The notes beneath the pieces are model-generated. The model saw nothing but the letters and a program-made list of their open reading frames with translations. It was not told the DNA's origin and made no database searches. Source: Vibrio porteresiae DSM 19223 (GTDB lineage: Bacteria; Pseudomonadota; Gammaproteobacteria; Enterobacterales; Vibrionaceae). Taken from it: a DNA stretch of 64,000 bases. Location: assembly GCF_024347055.1 (NCBI RefSeq), contig NZ_AP024895.1, positions 3,286,001 to 3,350,000 on the forward strand, written 5' to 3'. The position numbers and the translations under genes were made by a program. Shown in pieces: positions 27,323 through 36,013 of the stretch. Position 1 is the stretch's first letter; every line of letters begins with the position of its first letter.

Positions 27323-28003
27323 TTAAGCGCAAATTCCCGGCACATTCAGAAGGTCACCGATATTATCGGCAACAAAGTCTGGATGAGAGTCAGAGATAGG
27401 CTCACCATGGTTATAACCATAAGTCAGGCCAAAGGAACGACAACCCGCATTTTTGGCCGCCAAAATATCGTTCTTTGAATCACCAACCATCAACATTTGC
27501 TCAGAAGAGATGTGATGTTTTTCCATCAACCACTTAAGGGCGATAGGATCTGGTTTTTTCTTCTCGAAAGCATCACCGCCTAATACATCAACGAAATATT
27601 CCGCGATACCATGCTGTTCCAAAATAGCTGGCACAAACTTTGACGGTTTATTGGTGATGATCGCGAGTGTCAGACCTTGCTGTGCTAGATGACTTAATGT
27701 CGACTTAACATTGCTGTACAGATTGCTGTTTTGATGCCCAGTTTGTGCATAGAAATCATCAAACAAGGTCCGTGCTTTTTGGCGAACGTCATCACTCAGC
27801 TCTGCAGAGATATGCAAGCTTTGACTCAATGCTCGGCCGATTAAGATGTCAGCACCATTGCCTACATAGTCACGAACTTGTGCTTCACTTACGCTTGGGT
27901 ATCCCAAGGCTTGCACTGCTTGGTCCGCAGCAATAGCCAAATCAGGTACGCTATCGAGCAGCGTACCATCCAAATCAAAGGCAATCAGTTTAATTGGTGT
28001 CAA
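27323..28003 (-). CDS. gph: Phosphoglycolate phosphatase
   Basis: 226 aa, HAD superfamily. Motif I is AFDLDGTLLDS with the nucleophile Asp, motif II is IITNK, Lys is in KKKPDP and the acidic motif is GDSKNDILAAKNAG. It removes phosphoglycolate formed by repair of DNA 3'-phosphoglycolate ends. The reading frame begins with TTG (MTPIKLIAFD...); AGGATAGGAACG precedes it and no ATG or GTG is available upstream of the motif at a sensible place, so a TTG start is likely. It is 27 bases after rpe, as in E. coli. Confidence 0.95.
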   Translation of the reverse strand: MTPIKLIAFDLDGTLLDSVPDLAIAADQAVQALGYPSVSEAQVRDYVGNGADILIGRALSQSLHISAELSDDVRQKARTLFDDFYAQTGHQNSNLYSNVKSTLSHLAQQGLTLAIITNKPSKFVPAILEQHGIAEYFVDVLGGDAFEKKKPDPIALKWLMEKHHISSEQMLMVGDSKNDILAAKNAGCRSFGLTYGYNHGEPISDSHPDFVADNIGDLLNVPGICA

Positions 28004-28030
28004 CGTTCCTATCCTATTGTCGAGTGGGAT

Positions 28031-28735
28031 TTACGAGCGTTCTGGTAAAATATCGCACTTGGACTTAGTCACCAAATCAAGCTCTGCACGCATTGCGTCA
28101 ATCACAGCTTTGTAATCAGGTTGTCCAAAAATAGCGGAACCAGCAACGAACATATCGGCACCAGCTTCCGCAATTTGGCGGATGTTGTCAATTTTTACTC
28201 CGCCATCGATCTCGAGGCGAATATCATGACCACTGTGGATAATACGTTGGCGCACTGCGCGCAATTTTTCTAACGTATTGGGAATAAACGATTGTCCGCC
28301 AAAACCTGGGTTTACCGACATCAACAAAATCATATCGATTTTATCCATGATGTAATCAAGGTGGTGCAGTGGCGTGGCGGGATTTAACACCACACCAGCT
28401 TTACAGCCATTCTCTTTGATCAGTTGCAAAGTACGATCGACGTGCTCTGATGCTTCAACGTGGAAGGTAATCATGGAGGCGCCCGCTTTCGCGAAATCAG
28501 GAATAATGCGATCGACAGGTTTCACCATCAAATGCACGTCGATAGGTGCGGTAATACCGTAGTCACGCAGTGCTTTACAGATAGGTGCACCAAACGTCAA
28601 ATTAGGTACGTAGTGGTTATCCATTACATCGAAGTGAATCACATCCGCTCCCGCTGCAAGAACGTTTTGAACATCCTCACCTAAACGAGCTAAATCTGCA
28701 GATAAAATGGATGGTGCGATAATAAAATCTTTCAT
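28031..28735 (-). CDS. rpe: Ribulose-phosphate 3-epimerase
   Basis: 234 aa TIM-barrel enzyme that interconverts ribulose 5-phosphate and xylulose 5-phosphate in the pentose phosphate pathway. Seen: APSILSADLARLGED, the metal-binding HFDVMDNHYVPNLTFG, HLMVKP, MSVNPGFGGQSFI and EIDGGV. The ATG at 28735 is chosen because AGAGGTCAGGA is directly upstream and family proteins begin MKxFxIAPSILSAD; an upstream start at 28786 would add 17 residues of no similarity. It is followed by gph. Confidence 0.97.
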   Translation of the reverse strand: MKDFIIAPSILSADLARLGEDVQNVLAAGADVIHFDVMDNHYVPNLTFGAPICKALRDYGITAPIDVHLMVKPVDRIIPDFAKAGASMITFHVEASEHVDRTLQLIKENGCKAGVVLNPATPLHHLDYIMDKIDMILLMSVNPGFGGQSFIPNTLEKLRAVRQRIIHSGHDIRLEIDGGVKIDNIRQIAEAGADMFVAGSAIFGQPDYKAVIDAMRAELDLVTKSKCDILPERS

Positions 28736-28866
28736 TCCTGACCTCTTACGGTAATCAATGCAACCTGAACACTCTGTGTTCGCCATTTTACCTAAGGGGC
28801 AAGTCAGATCCTAGCACTACGCAGCCACTGCCCAAATTCTGTGATATTGGGCGTGTCACTTAGTCG

Positions 28867-29688
28867 CTACTTTTTCGCGTGAAATAGAGCGAGCAATTCA
28901 TCGACTTTGTTACGACCAGCCCCATTACGGCTAATGGTACGCTTCACTTTCACCACATTAAGCTGTGCACCGGTATAGAGTCGGCGGGTCAACAAAGTAT
29001 CGTGGTTGGAAATTAACACTGGAATACCACGTTCAAAGGCGGTGCGCTCTGCAATGACCGCCAATTTAGCTTGATCATCCAGGGTGAAACCGTTACCTGA
29101 GTAAGAGGTAAAGTTAGCCGTATTAGACAGTGGAGCGTATGGTGGATCGCAATAGACAACGCTACTCTCTTGAGCCAATTCAAAACTCTCTTCATACCCA
29201 GTACAGACGAAAGTCGCTTTCTTTGCTTTTTCAGCAAAGAAAATGAGCTCAGCTTCAGGGAAGTAAGGCTTTTTGTAAGAACCAAATGGCACATTGAAAC
29301 CGCCCTTTTTGTTGTAACGACACAAGCCGTTAAAACCAAAGCGATTCATGTAGAGGAACGCTAAAGAGCGATAGAAAATATCATCCGTAGCATTAAACTG
29401 CTTACGTACGGCGAGATACGCTTCTTTGCGATTGTTTTCAGGAACGAACCAGCGCTTTGCTTCCGCAATGTAGTGCTCTGGATCGTTCTTGAGAAGATTA
29501 TAGAGGTTAATCAAATCCGGATTGATATCCGCAAGCACATAGTGCTCAAAATCAGTATTGAGAAATATTGAGCCGGCGCCCACAAAAGGTTCAACTAACT
29601 CATCAGCCTCGGGAAGATGACGTTGTATGTCTTCAACAAGGCCAAATTTACCGCCAGCCCATTTTAAAAAGGCACGCTGCTTTTTCAT
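28867..29688 (-). CDS. dam: Dam, DNA adenine methyltransferase (GATC)
   Basis: 273 aa (E. coli 278). It methylates N6 of adenine in GATC and guides mismatch repair and replication timing; in Vibrio it is essential for chromosome II replication initiation. The SAM-binding motif FLKWAGGKFGLVEDI is at 7-21, GAGSIFLN follows, and the catalytic DPPY is at 181-184. It lies between damX and rpe as in E. coli, with 70 bases to damX. Confidence 0.98.
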   Translation of the reverse strand: MKKQRAFLKWAGGKFGLVEDIQRHLPEADELVEPFVGAGSIFLNTDFEHYVLADINPDLINLYNLLKNDPEHYIAEAKRWFVPENNRKEAYLAVRKQFNATDDIFYRSLAFLYMNRFGFNGLCRYNKKGGFNVPFGSYKKPYFPEAELIFFAEKAKKATFVCTGYEESFELAQESSVVYCDPPYAPLSNTANFTSYSGNGFTLDDQAKLAVIAERTAFERGIPVLISNHDTLLTRRLYTGAQLNVVKVKRTISRNGAGRNKVDELLALFHAKK

Positions 29689-29758
29689 CTACTGCTCTAA
29701 TTCAATCACCACCAAATAAGGCTGCGGAATGTAACATATTTTTGGCTTAAGCTCAGGA

Positions 29759-31270
29759 TTATTTCACCCGATCTATCTCGCGCTGTACTTGGCTTAACGA
29801 TTTTGCCCAAGGACCAAGGGCTTGCAAACGCCCAGGCAGAGTTTCCACTGCATCACGAGCCAACTGAATGGTTGGGTAATTTTCATAAGTAATGATGTAC
29901 CACTGCGCGCCATTACGCAAAGTTGGGTAGACATTCACTTTACCCTCTAAACGATATTGGCCAAGAAATGTCTGAACTTCAGGTAACGACTTCACGGCAG
30001 CAAGCTGTAATGTATAGCTTCTTGGTGACATTGCTTTGAGCTCTTTTTCCGCCATGGCAAATGAGCCTGTCGCAGGCACGACGGGCGTATTATCCACTTG
30101 AGCTGGAGCGGCAGTTTGCGCTTGCTGTACCACAGAATCAATGGCTGCAGTGTCTGCTGGCTTGCTGTTGTTTTCCATTAAAGCATCAACGACATTGGAA
30201 TCAATCACGACGCGTTGTTGGTCATCTTCACTCTGGCCAACACCAACGGAATTCTCTTTAACATCAGGCGGAAGCGCAGCTGAATCATCAACCGAACCAT
30301 CCAGTGATGGTTTAGCGCGCATGGCAGCAGTTGATCCTTTTTGCGTCATGTTCATTGCCTGAGATTGAGACGATGAATCAGAGCCTGAAGCTGAAGTAGC
30401 AGACGAGGCCGTGTTTAGAGTCGGTATAGCTGTTTGCTCTTGTTGCGGCGGAGCAATAGTATCAGCCAAAGGTGCTGCTGTTCGATTTATCGGCGTTGAT
30501 TGGGATAACATCCACCAGTAACCACCGCCAATTAACAGTAATAGAACCAACACCACTAAAGTAATGTTCAGCGGTGAAGCGATAATAGAACGGATGATGA
30601 TTTTCTTTTCCGTTTTTTGCTCAGACAAAGCCATGATATCTCCCGGAATGCGTTTTGCCTTTTTATAGGCTTGTCGGGTACGCCGTTCCATGGAGTCATC
30701 AATAAAACGCATCACCCGACTTTCAAATAATCGATCCGCTTCTTCCTCACTCAACGCTTCAATTTCTAAATCGATAGGCTTCAGTTCTTGCCCGTAACTG
30801 AGTCGAGTCAAAAGCGGCTCCAGACTATTGGACTGAACAAACAGCACAACGTTCACTGTCCACAGAGGATTCGCCTGACTTTCCAAAATCCACATCCACA
30901 GTTCGGAGACGATGGTTTCAGATAACAGATGGGCATCATCGATAACCACAACAATATCGCACCCAGAATCGGCGTAAAGACGAGAAAAGCTATCGGCTAA
31001 TGAATCTTTGGGATTGAAGAGTGGCTCTGAGACGAGCTGAGAAAGAATGGTCGTACGGTGCTGTTCATCGTTTTGATTAGGGTGACACATGAGCAGCGCT
31101 TGGTTCTTATCATCAGCCCAACGTTCTAGGTAACGTTGAGCCAACCAAGATTTACCGGCACCTTGAACACCATAAACGTTAACGAGGTTAGAACCAAATC
31201 GCGTCAATAACTGCAATCGTTCCAACAACTCAGTTTGAGAATCTAACTCGAGTTCATGTGCCAAATTCAT
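29759..31270 (-). CDS. damX: DamX, cell-division SPOR-domain protein
   Basis: 503 aa, longer than E. coli DamX (428). An N-terminal AAA/ATPase-like domain has Walker A GVQGAGKS at 34-41 and Walker B-like IVVVIDDAH at about 106-114. This is followed by a single membrane segment (about 233-255), a long Ser/Thr/Gln/Ala-rich periplasmic linker, and a C-terminal SPOR domain (about 417-497; YTLQLAAVKSLPEVQTFL). SPOR domains bind denuded glycan strands at the septum. It lies between aroB and dam. The ATPase motifs are clearer than the name suggests; whether it hydrolyses ATP is not known. Confidence 0.93.
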   Translation of the reverse strand: MNLAHELELDSQTELLERLQLLTRFGSNLVNVYGVQGAGKSWLAQRYLERWADDKNQALLMCHPNQNDEQHRTTILSQLVSEPLFNPKDSLADSFSRLYADSGCDIVVVIDDAHLLSETIVSELWMWILESQANPLWTVNVVLFVQSNSLEPLLTRLSYGQELKPIDLEIEALSEEEADRLFESRVMRFIDDSMERRTRQAYKKAKRIPGDIMALSEQKTEKKIIIRSIIASPLNITLVVLVLLLLIGGGYWWMLSQSTPINRTAAPLADTIAPPQQEQTAIPTLNTASSATSASGSDSSSQSQAMNMTQKGSTAAMRAKPSLDGSVDDSAALPPDVKENSVGVGQSEDDQQRVVIDSNVVDALMENNSKPADTAAIDSVVQQAQTAAPAQVDNTPVVPATGSFAMAEKELKAMSPRSYTLQLAAVKSLPEVQTFLGQYRLEGKVNVYPTLRNGAQWYIITYENYPTIQLARDAVETLPGRLQALGPWAKSLSQVQREIDRVK

Positions 31271-31319
31271 GTGAACACCCTTTATAAACAGTACCTTACT
31301 GATAATGAAAGGTTTAAGC

Positions 31320-32399
31320 TTAACGGCAAAGATTAATCGCTTGTTCGATCTTCTCTTCTGGAACGCCTTTCACAACTTCGGCAGTGCCAATGCTTGTTGG
31401 CAATACCAGTCGTAGCTCACCCGCTAACACTTTCTTGTCACGCATCATGTGTTTCATAAAATCATCAAACGACATGCTCTCTGGTGTATGTACTGGCAAT
31501 TTAGCACGTTTAAACAGAGCAATGATGCGTTCGGCTTGCTGTTGAGTAATCATACCCTGCAACTGAGCAGTGCGAGCTGCCATTGCAGTGCCTGATGAAA
31601 CAGCTTCACCATGGAGCCAGTTACCGTAGCCCAGTTCCGCTTCAATTGCATGACCAAAGGTGTGGCCTAAGTTAAGCAATGCACGGATGCCAGACTCTTT
31701 TTCGTCCATAGCGACCACTTCTGCTTTGATAGAACAGCAACGAGCAATCGCATACGTCAATGCTTTCACATCTAAAGCATATAAAGCATCAAGGTTTTCT
31801 TCTAACCAAACAAAGAAATCCTGATCATAAATCACACCGTATTTGATCACTTCCGCCATACCTGCCGCGAATTCACGCTCAGGCAGTGTGGCTAAACAAT
31901 CAGTGTCGATCAGAACAGACTTAGGTTGGTAAAACGCACCAATCATGTTTTTGCCAAGGGGATGGTTTACTGCGGTTTTACCACCGACAGAAGAATCCAC
32001 TTGAGAAAGTAAGGTGGTTGGGATTTGGATAAAATCGACACCACGTTGATAACATGCTGAGGCAAAACCGACTAAATCACCAATCACTCCCCCACCCAAC
32101 GCAATCACAACCACATCGCGGCTGTAATTATGTTCGATCAGGTAGGTCATTACGGTGTTAAACGTCTCAAGACTTTTGTATTTCTCACCGTCTGGTAATT
32201 CAAGAACCGCAGATTGACAACCAATCTGGTCGAGCATGGCAGTAATTTTATCGGCATACAGAGGAGCAACCGTGACGTTGGAAATCACTAATACTTTCTG
32301 TTTAGCAGATAAAGAGAGAAGAGCCGGATCATTAAATAATCCGGCACCAATTGAGATTGGGTAACTACGTTCACCTAGGTTGACCGTAATCCGCTCCAT
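31320..32399 (-). CDS. aroB: 3-dehydroquinate synthase
   Basis: 359 aa (E. coli 362). It converts DAHP to 3-dehydroquinate, the second step of the shikimate pathway, with NAD and a divalent metal. Seen: LPDGEKYKSLETF, the NAD site GGGVIGDLVGFASACYQRGV, TTLLSQVDSSVGGKTAVNH and the metal-binding HTFGHAIE. The ATG at 32399 is chosen because TAGGAG lies 8 bases upstream; a GTG at 32408 is the alternative. It follows aroK at 26 bases. Confidence 0.98.
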   Translation of the reverse strand: MERITVNLGERSYPISIGAGLFNDPALLSLSAKQKVLVISNVTVAPLYADKITAMLDQIGCQSAVLELPDGEKYKSLETFNTVMTYLIEHNYSRDVVVIALGGGVIGDLVGFASACYQRGVDFIQIPTTLLSQVDSSVGGKTAVNHPLGKNMIGAFYQPKSVLIDTDCLATLPEREFAAGMAEVIKYGVIYDQDFFVWLEENLDALYALDVKALTYAIARCCSIKAEVVAMDEKESGIRALLNLGHTFGHAIEAELGYGNWLHGEAVSSGTAMAARTAQLQGMITQQQAERIIALFKRAKLPVHTPESMSFDDFMKHMMRDKKVLAGELRLVLPTSIGTAEVVKGVPEEKIEQAINLCR

Positions 32400-32425
32400 G
32401 GTATGCACTCCTAAAGCAAGAACAA

Positions 32426-32944
32426 TTAATGTTCTTCTAGCATTTTTACGATCTGGTTGGCTACCACTTTTGCACTTTGATCGTCTGTACGAACAGTAAT
32501 ATCTGCAATTTCTTCGTACAGTGGATTACGTTCTTCAGCTAGAGCTTCCAAGACTTCTCTTGGTTGATCTACCTGTAATAAAGGACGTTTTTTATCGCGG
32601 TTGGTTCGCGCCAATTGTTTTTCGATGGTCGTTTCAAGGTAGACGACAACGCCGCGAGCAGACAAACGATTACGGCTTTCACGGCTCTTAATAGAACCAC
32701 CGCCAGTAGCGAGAACAATACCTTGCTGCTCGGTAAGATCGTTAATAACAGCCTCTTCGCGTTTACGGAAGCCTTCTTCACCTTCTACATCAAATACCCA
32801 AGCGATATCCGCGCCAGTGCGCTCTTCGATAACGGTATCAGAATCAACAAACTCCATATGAAGTTGTTGCGCGAGGTGTCTACCAATTGTGCTTTTGCCA
32901 GCACCCATAGGGCCAACAAGGAAAATATTGCGTTTTTCAGCCAT
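32426..32944 (-). CDS. aroK: Shikimate kinase I
   Basis: 172 aa. It phosphorylates shikimate at the 3-position. The P-loop is GPMGAGKSTIGR, the shikimate site has DSDTVIE, the next loop is LATGGGSI and the lid is RDKKRPLL. It is almost identical to E. coli AroK; MAEKRNIFLVGPMG is the shared start, so the ATG at 32944 is preferred to the one at 32953. It heads aroK-aroB-damX-dam and follows pilQ after 186 bases. Confidence 0.97.
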   Translation of the reverse strand: MAEKRNIFLVGPMGAGKSTIGRHLAQQLHMEFVDSDTVIEERTGADIAWVFDVEGEEGFRKREEAVINDLTEQQGIVLATGGGSIKSRESRNRLSARGVVVYLETTIEKQLARTNRDKKRPLLQVDQPREVLEALAEERNPLYEEIADITVRTDDQSAKVVANQIVKMLEEH

Positions 32945-33130
32945 GTTTAGCATTAATTTACAACGTTAATTCAATGACATCGCCACAAGATTCGCTGGAC
33001 ATAGATCAACGATAGGAATGCTTGCGGCACCTATTCCTCACAGATAATTCGTGATAAGACCCGAAATTATCTAGATCTGACTCCACTAATGCAACTTTAA
33101 TTTCACTTCTAGACTGAGAATTTACCTAAG

Positions 33131-34447
33131 TCATTGAATGAACACTTTAGGAGTCACGAATATAAGCAGCTCATTTTTGCCACTTTGTTGGTAAGTTCTG
33201 CGAAATAATGAACCAATCCATGGTAAATCGCCTAGCAGTGGAACTTTATCAACATGATGGACGGTACTGTATTGATAAATCCCGCCTAACACCACTGTTT
33301 CCCCATCATTAACCAGCACTTGCGTGCCAATTCTTTGTGTTTGAATCGTGACAGCATCCCCTGTTCCTGAACTAACTGCATCACCGGGCCGATCTTGGGT
33401 GACATTGAGATCAAGTATCAGACGATTATCTGGAGTGATTTGTGGTGTCACTTTTAAACTTAGTACCGCTTTGCGAAATGTTACCGAGGTAGCTCCACTT
33501 GATGCAGCTTCCAAATAGGGAATTTCAGTCCCTTGCTCAATATAGGCAGGTTTCTTATTAGTTGTGACCAAACGAGGACTGGAAATAATTTCCGCCTTCG
33601 ACTCACTTTGCAGCGCCGAAAGCTCCAAATCCAGCAAAGTATCAGTCCCTAACTTAGCCACTTGAAATGCGATACTACTAGCTCGAACAGATGCCGAAGG
33701 AAGACGAACATTAAGTTGCCCGATAATGTCATCGGTTTCACCACCTTGCAGACCTTCAAGTGAGCCACTTAATTTAGTTTGATTATCTTGGAATATTCCC
33801 CAACGAACCCCCAATTCATCAAGGTTACCTTGGCTCATAGTAACAATGCGCGCTTCAATCAACACTTGCTTCATGGGGACGTCCAGCGAAGCAATAAACC
33901 CTTGTAGCTCTTTTAATCCCTCGCTAGTTTCCTTAATCAATAAAGCGTTAGTACGTTTATCAATTTGCAGCGAGCCTCGCTTTGATAGCAGGCCGCTATT
34001 GCTGACCATCTCTGCAATATCATTGGCTTGCGCATAATGTATTGGCACTCGTAAATAGCTCAGCGGCTGCTTGGCTAAACGACTTTGCTGCTGCTCGAGT
34101 TCCATACCTTGCAGTTCTTCTCGCGGAGCAATCCACAACACTTCGCCCTCTTCTTTATAAGCCAGGCCTTTCATTTTGAGAATGACATGCAGTGCTTTGG
34201 ACCAACTGACATTGTCTAAACTCACCGATACGTTACCAGTGACGCTATCTGACATGACCAAATTCATTTTACGTTGCTGAGCTAACAACACTAACAAACG
34301 CCGCACTTCTGCATCTTGTAACTGTAAAGAAATACGCTCATCAGCCCCCTGCGCTGCCAATGTCAATGAAGCAGTGGTTATGCCCCAAAGAGGCAAGCTG
34401 ATTAAGATAAACTTGGATAAAAAATAAAATAGAACGTTAAGCTTCAT
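33131..34447 (-). CDS. pilQ: PilQ, type IV pilus secretin
   Basis: 438 aa with a possible signal peptide. It forms the outer-membrane gated channel for the pilus that takes up DNA. Visible are a secretin N0/STN-like domain (ISLQLQDAEVRRLLVLLAQQRKMNLVMSDSVTG), a short NolW domain and the secretin core ending VPLLGDLPWIGSLFRRTYQQSGKNELLIFVTPKVF. It lacks the N-terminal AMIN repeats of Pseudomonas and Neisseria PilQ, so it is short, like HofQ of E. coli (412 aa) or ComE of Haemophilus (about 445 aa). It is last in pilMNOPQ, and pilP ends at the base where it starts. Confidence 0.93.
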   Translation of the reverse strand: MKLNVLFYFLSKFILISLPLWGITTASLTLAAQGADERISLQLQDAEVRRLLVLLAQQRKMNLVMSDSVTGNVSVSLDNVSWSKALHVILKMKGLAYKEEGEVLWIAPREELQGMELEQQQSRLAKQPLSYLRVPIHYAQANDIAEMVSNSGLLSKRGSLQIDKRTNALLIKETSEGLKELQGFIASLDVPMKQVLIEARIVTMSQGNLDELGVRWGIFQDNQTKLSGSLEGLQGGETDDIIGQLNVRLPSASVRASSIAFQVAKLGTDTLLDLELSALQSESKAEIISSPRLVTTNKKPAYIEQGTEIPYLEAASSGATSVTFRKAVLSLKVTPQITPDNRLILDLNVTQDRPGDAVSSGTGDAVTIQTQRIGTQVLVNDGETVVLGGIYQYSTVHHVDKVPLLGDLPWIGSLFRRTYQQSGKNELLIFVTPKVFIQ

Positions 34448-34908
34448 CAGTCAGCCTCCTTAAATGTTAAATGAATCGATGTTGCCAAATCGGCTTCTGA
34501 CGAAAGGTCAACGCCATCACGATCGATCCTTATGACCTGAAGAGATGACATAGGTAATGTATCGCCCTCTTTCACCATCAGCAGTTGATGATTCTCGATA
34601 GAGACTATGGCTAAAGGGAGCTGACTGGTCATTATCACCCCGACCAAGGCCACACCAACCGCATGGTCATGTAGAGATTCATCGGTTGGATTTAACGCGT
34701 CACTGCTGGGTGTTTGGAAGCGAGATTGAAGCGCAAATGGATTACGTGTCACAAGGTCGTCAAAGAGTATGTTATTGGGCAACTCCCATTTCGATATCGA
34801 TTCTTGTTCTCTCGGTAAAGGAAATACTGCAGTCTCTTCGGCATAGCTAAAAGAACCAACACCAAGATGGATTAAGCAGACCAAAATACGCCATCGCATC
34901 ATCTTCAT
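34447..34908 (-). CDS. pilP: PilP, type IV pilus alignment complex protein
   Basis: 153 aa when started at the ATG at 34908, which overlaps the pilO stop (ATGA) and follows AAGGA. The N-terminus (MKMMRWRILVCLIHLGVGSFSYA) looks like a cleavable signal. PilP is usually a lipoprotein, but I see no good lipobox. The C-terminal beta domain contains VALVGVIMTSQLPLAIVSIENHQLLMVKEGD, typical of the periplasmic PilP fold, which links PilNO to PilQ. Operon position supports the call. Confidence 0.85.
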   Translation of the reverse strand: MKMMRWRILVCLIHLGVGSFSYAEETAVFPLPREQESISKWELPNNILFDDLVTRNPFALQSRFQTPSSDALNPTDESLHDHAVGVALVGVIMTSQLPLAIVSIENHQLLMVKEGDTLPMSSLQVIRIDRDGVDLSSEADLATSIHLTFKEAD

Positions 34909-35459
34909 AGTTCCTTTATCAACAAGGTACTTTGTACTTGAACAAGATTGGGATAAACACTGGCTCGCCATTGCACATCATTTAGTTGTAACGAGTGGCT
35001 CAAATTCACTAGGTGAGCATAGAAATGCCCTAACGCCGAGTAAGAGCCACTGACTTGTAAGCTCAACTGTTGCGCAGTTTGGCTTTGCGTATCGCGCTCA
35101 ACCCAAGCTAACTGCTGAATCTGCACTTGATGGATTTTCGCTATCCCAGAGATCACACTCAGCCAATCTTTGCCCATCAGCAATTGTTGCTGAGCTTGGA
35201 TAGGAAGCATGACTCGATCTAACTCTTGCAAAGACGATGCATTTTGCTGCCAAAGGCTTAGACTCGTTTGCAGAGCTTGCTGCTGAGTTTTCTGCTGCTC
35301 CATCTCTTTCTTAAGTTCAATGAGTTGGGCTTGCAAAGGAGCAATAAAAAAGTGATCAGCAATGCCATTAGCCAGCCCAATCAGCACACACCAGGTAAGC
35401 AACAGCTTTTGCCAAGAGAGTGAATCAAACATTCTGAATGAGAAAAAGTGCATCGGCAT
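34905..35459 (-). CDS. pilO: PilO, type IV pilus alignment complex protein
   Basis: 184 aa bitopic membrane protein: one membrane segment near residues 16-36, a coiled coil (about 40-80, Gln/Leu rich) and a ferredoxin-like periplasmic domain. PilO pairs with PilN and connects the inner-membrane platform to PilP and PilQ. The start ATG shares one base with the pilN stop (TAATG) and the stop overlaps pilP (ATGA), so translation is tightly coupled. Confidence 0.88.
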   Translation of the reverse strand: MPMHFFSFRMFDSLSWQKLLLTWCVLIGLANGIADHFFIAPLQAQLIELKKEMEQQKTQQQALQTSLSLWQQNASSLQELDRVMLPIQAQQQLLMGKDWLSVISGIAKIHQVQIQQLAWVERDTQSQTAQQLSLQVSGSYSALGHFYAHLVNLSHSLQLNDVQWRASVYPNLVQVQSTLLIKEL

Positions 35460-36013
35460 TACGGCTGCTCCTGCTGAGATAACGTCGTCAGGCGAAATTT
35501 CACCGTAAAACTTGATTGGCCATCATGAGAACTGGTTAACGACCCGATTTCTACATCGTGAAATTGGATAACCGCACTCAACTCTTCCACCATTACCTGC
35601 AATGATTGTGCATCCGACACTCGGCCACTTAAATTCACCCACGGTGGCTGCCAACTTAAGTCATCTAAAACAACATCCGTAGGTAGAACAGGCGGCAAAA
35701 TGTTCATCAATAAGATGGGTTGATTGTTACGTTCAATTCGCTCCCTCAAGGTAACAAACTGAGCTTTTTCCAATTCAAAGCGCTGCTGCTCCGACGAAGC
35801 TATTTTCTGCTGATCATCTAGCTGCAATCGTAACTGGTGAAGAGTAGCCAACTCGCTCTCAATAACACGCTGCTGTTCATGGAATTTCTGCCAATGAATC
35901 ATATGGATAGTTAAGCTAATTAGGAGCACTAGACCACCGATGATCCAAATGCTTTTTTTGCGTTGTTTGAAGCGCTGTTCGCGCCAAGGATAAAGATTAA
36001 CGAGAGGATACAC
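35459..36013 (-). CDS. pilN: PilN, type IV pilus inner-membrane protein
   Basis: 184 aa. The cytoplasmic tip MYPLVNLYPWREQRFKQ is the conserved PilM-binding peptide (INLLPWR-type), followed by a membrane segment (about 23-42), a coiled coil and a ferredoxin-like periplasmic domain. The start is GTG at 36013 inside the last codons of pilM (17-base overlap). Similar to HofN of E. coli. It forms a heterodimer with PilO. Confidence 0.88.
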   Translation of the reverse strand: MYPLVNLYPWREQRFKQRKKSIWIIGGLVLLISLTIHMIHWQKFHEQQRVIESELATLHQLRLQLDDQQKIASSEQQRFELEKAQFVTLRERIERNNQPILLMNILPPVLPTDVVLDDLSWQPPWVNLSGRVSDAQSLQVMVEELSAVIQFHDVEIGSLTSSHDGQSSFTVKFRLTTLSQQEQP

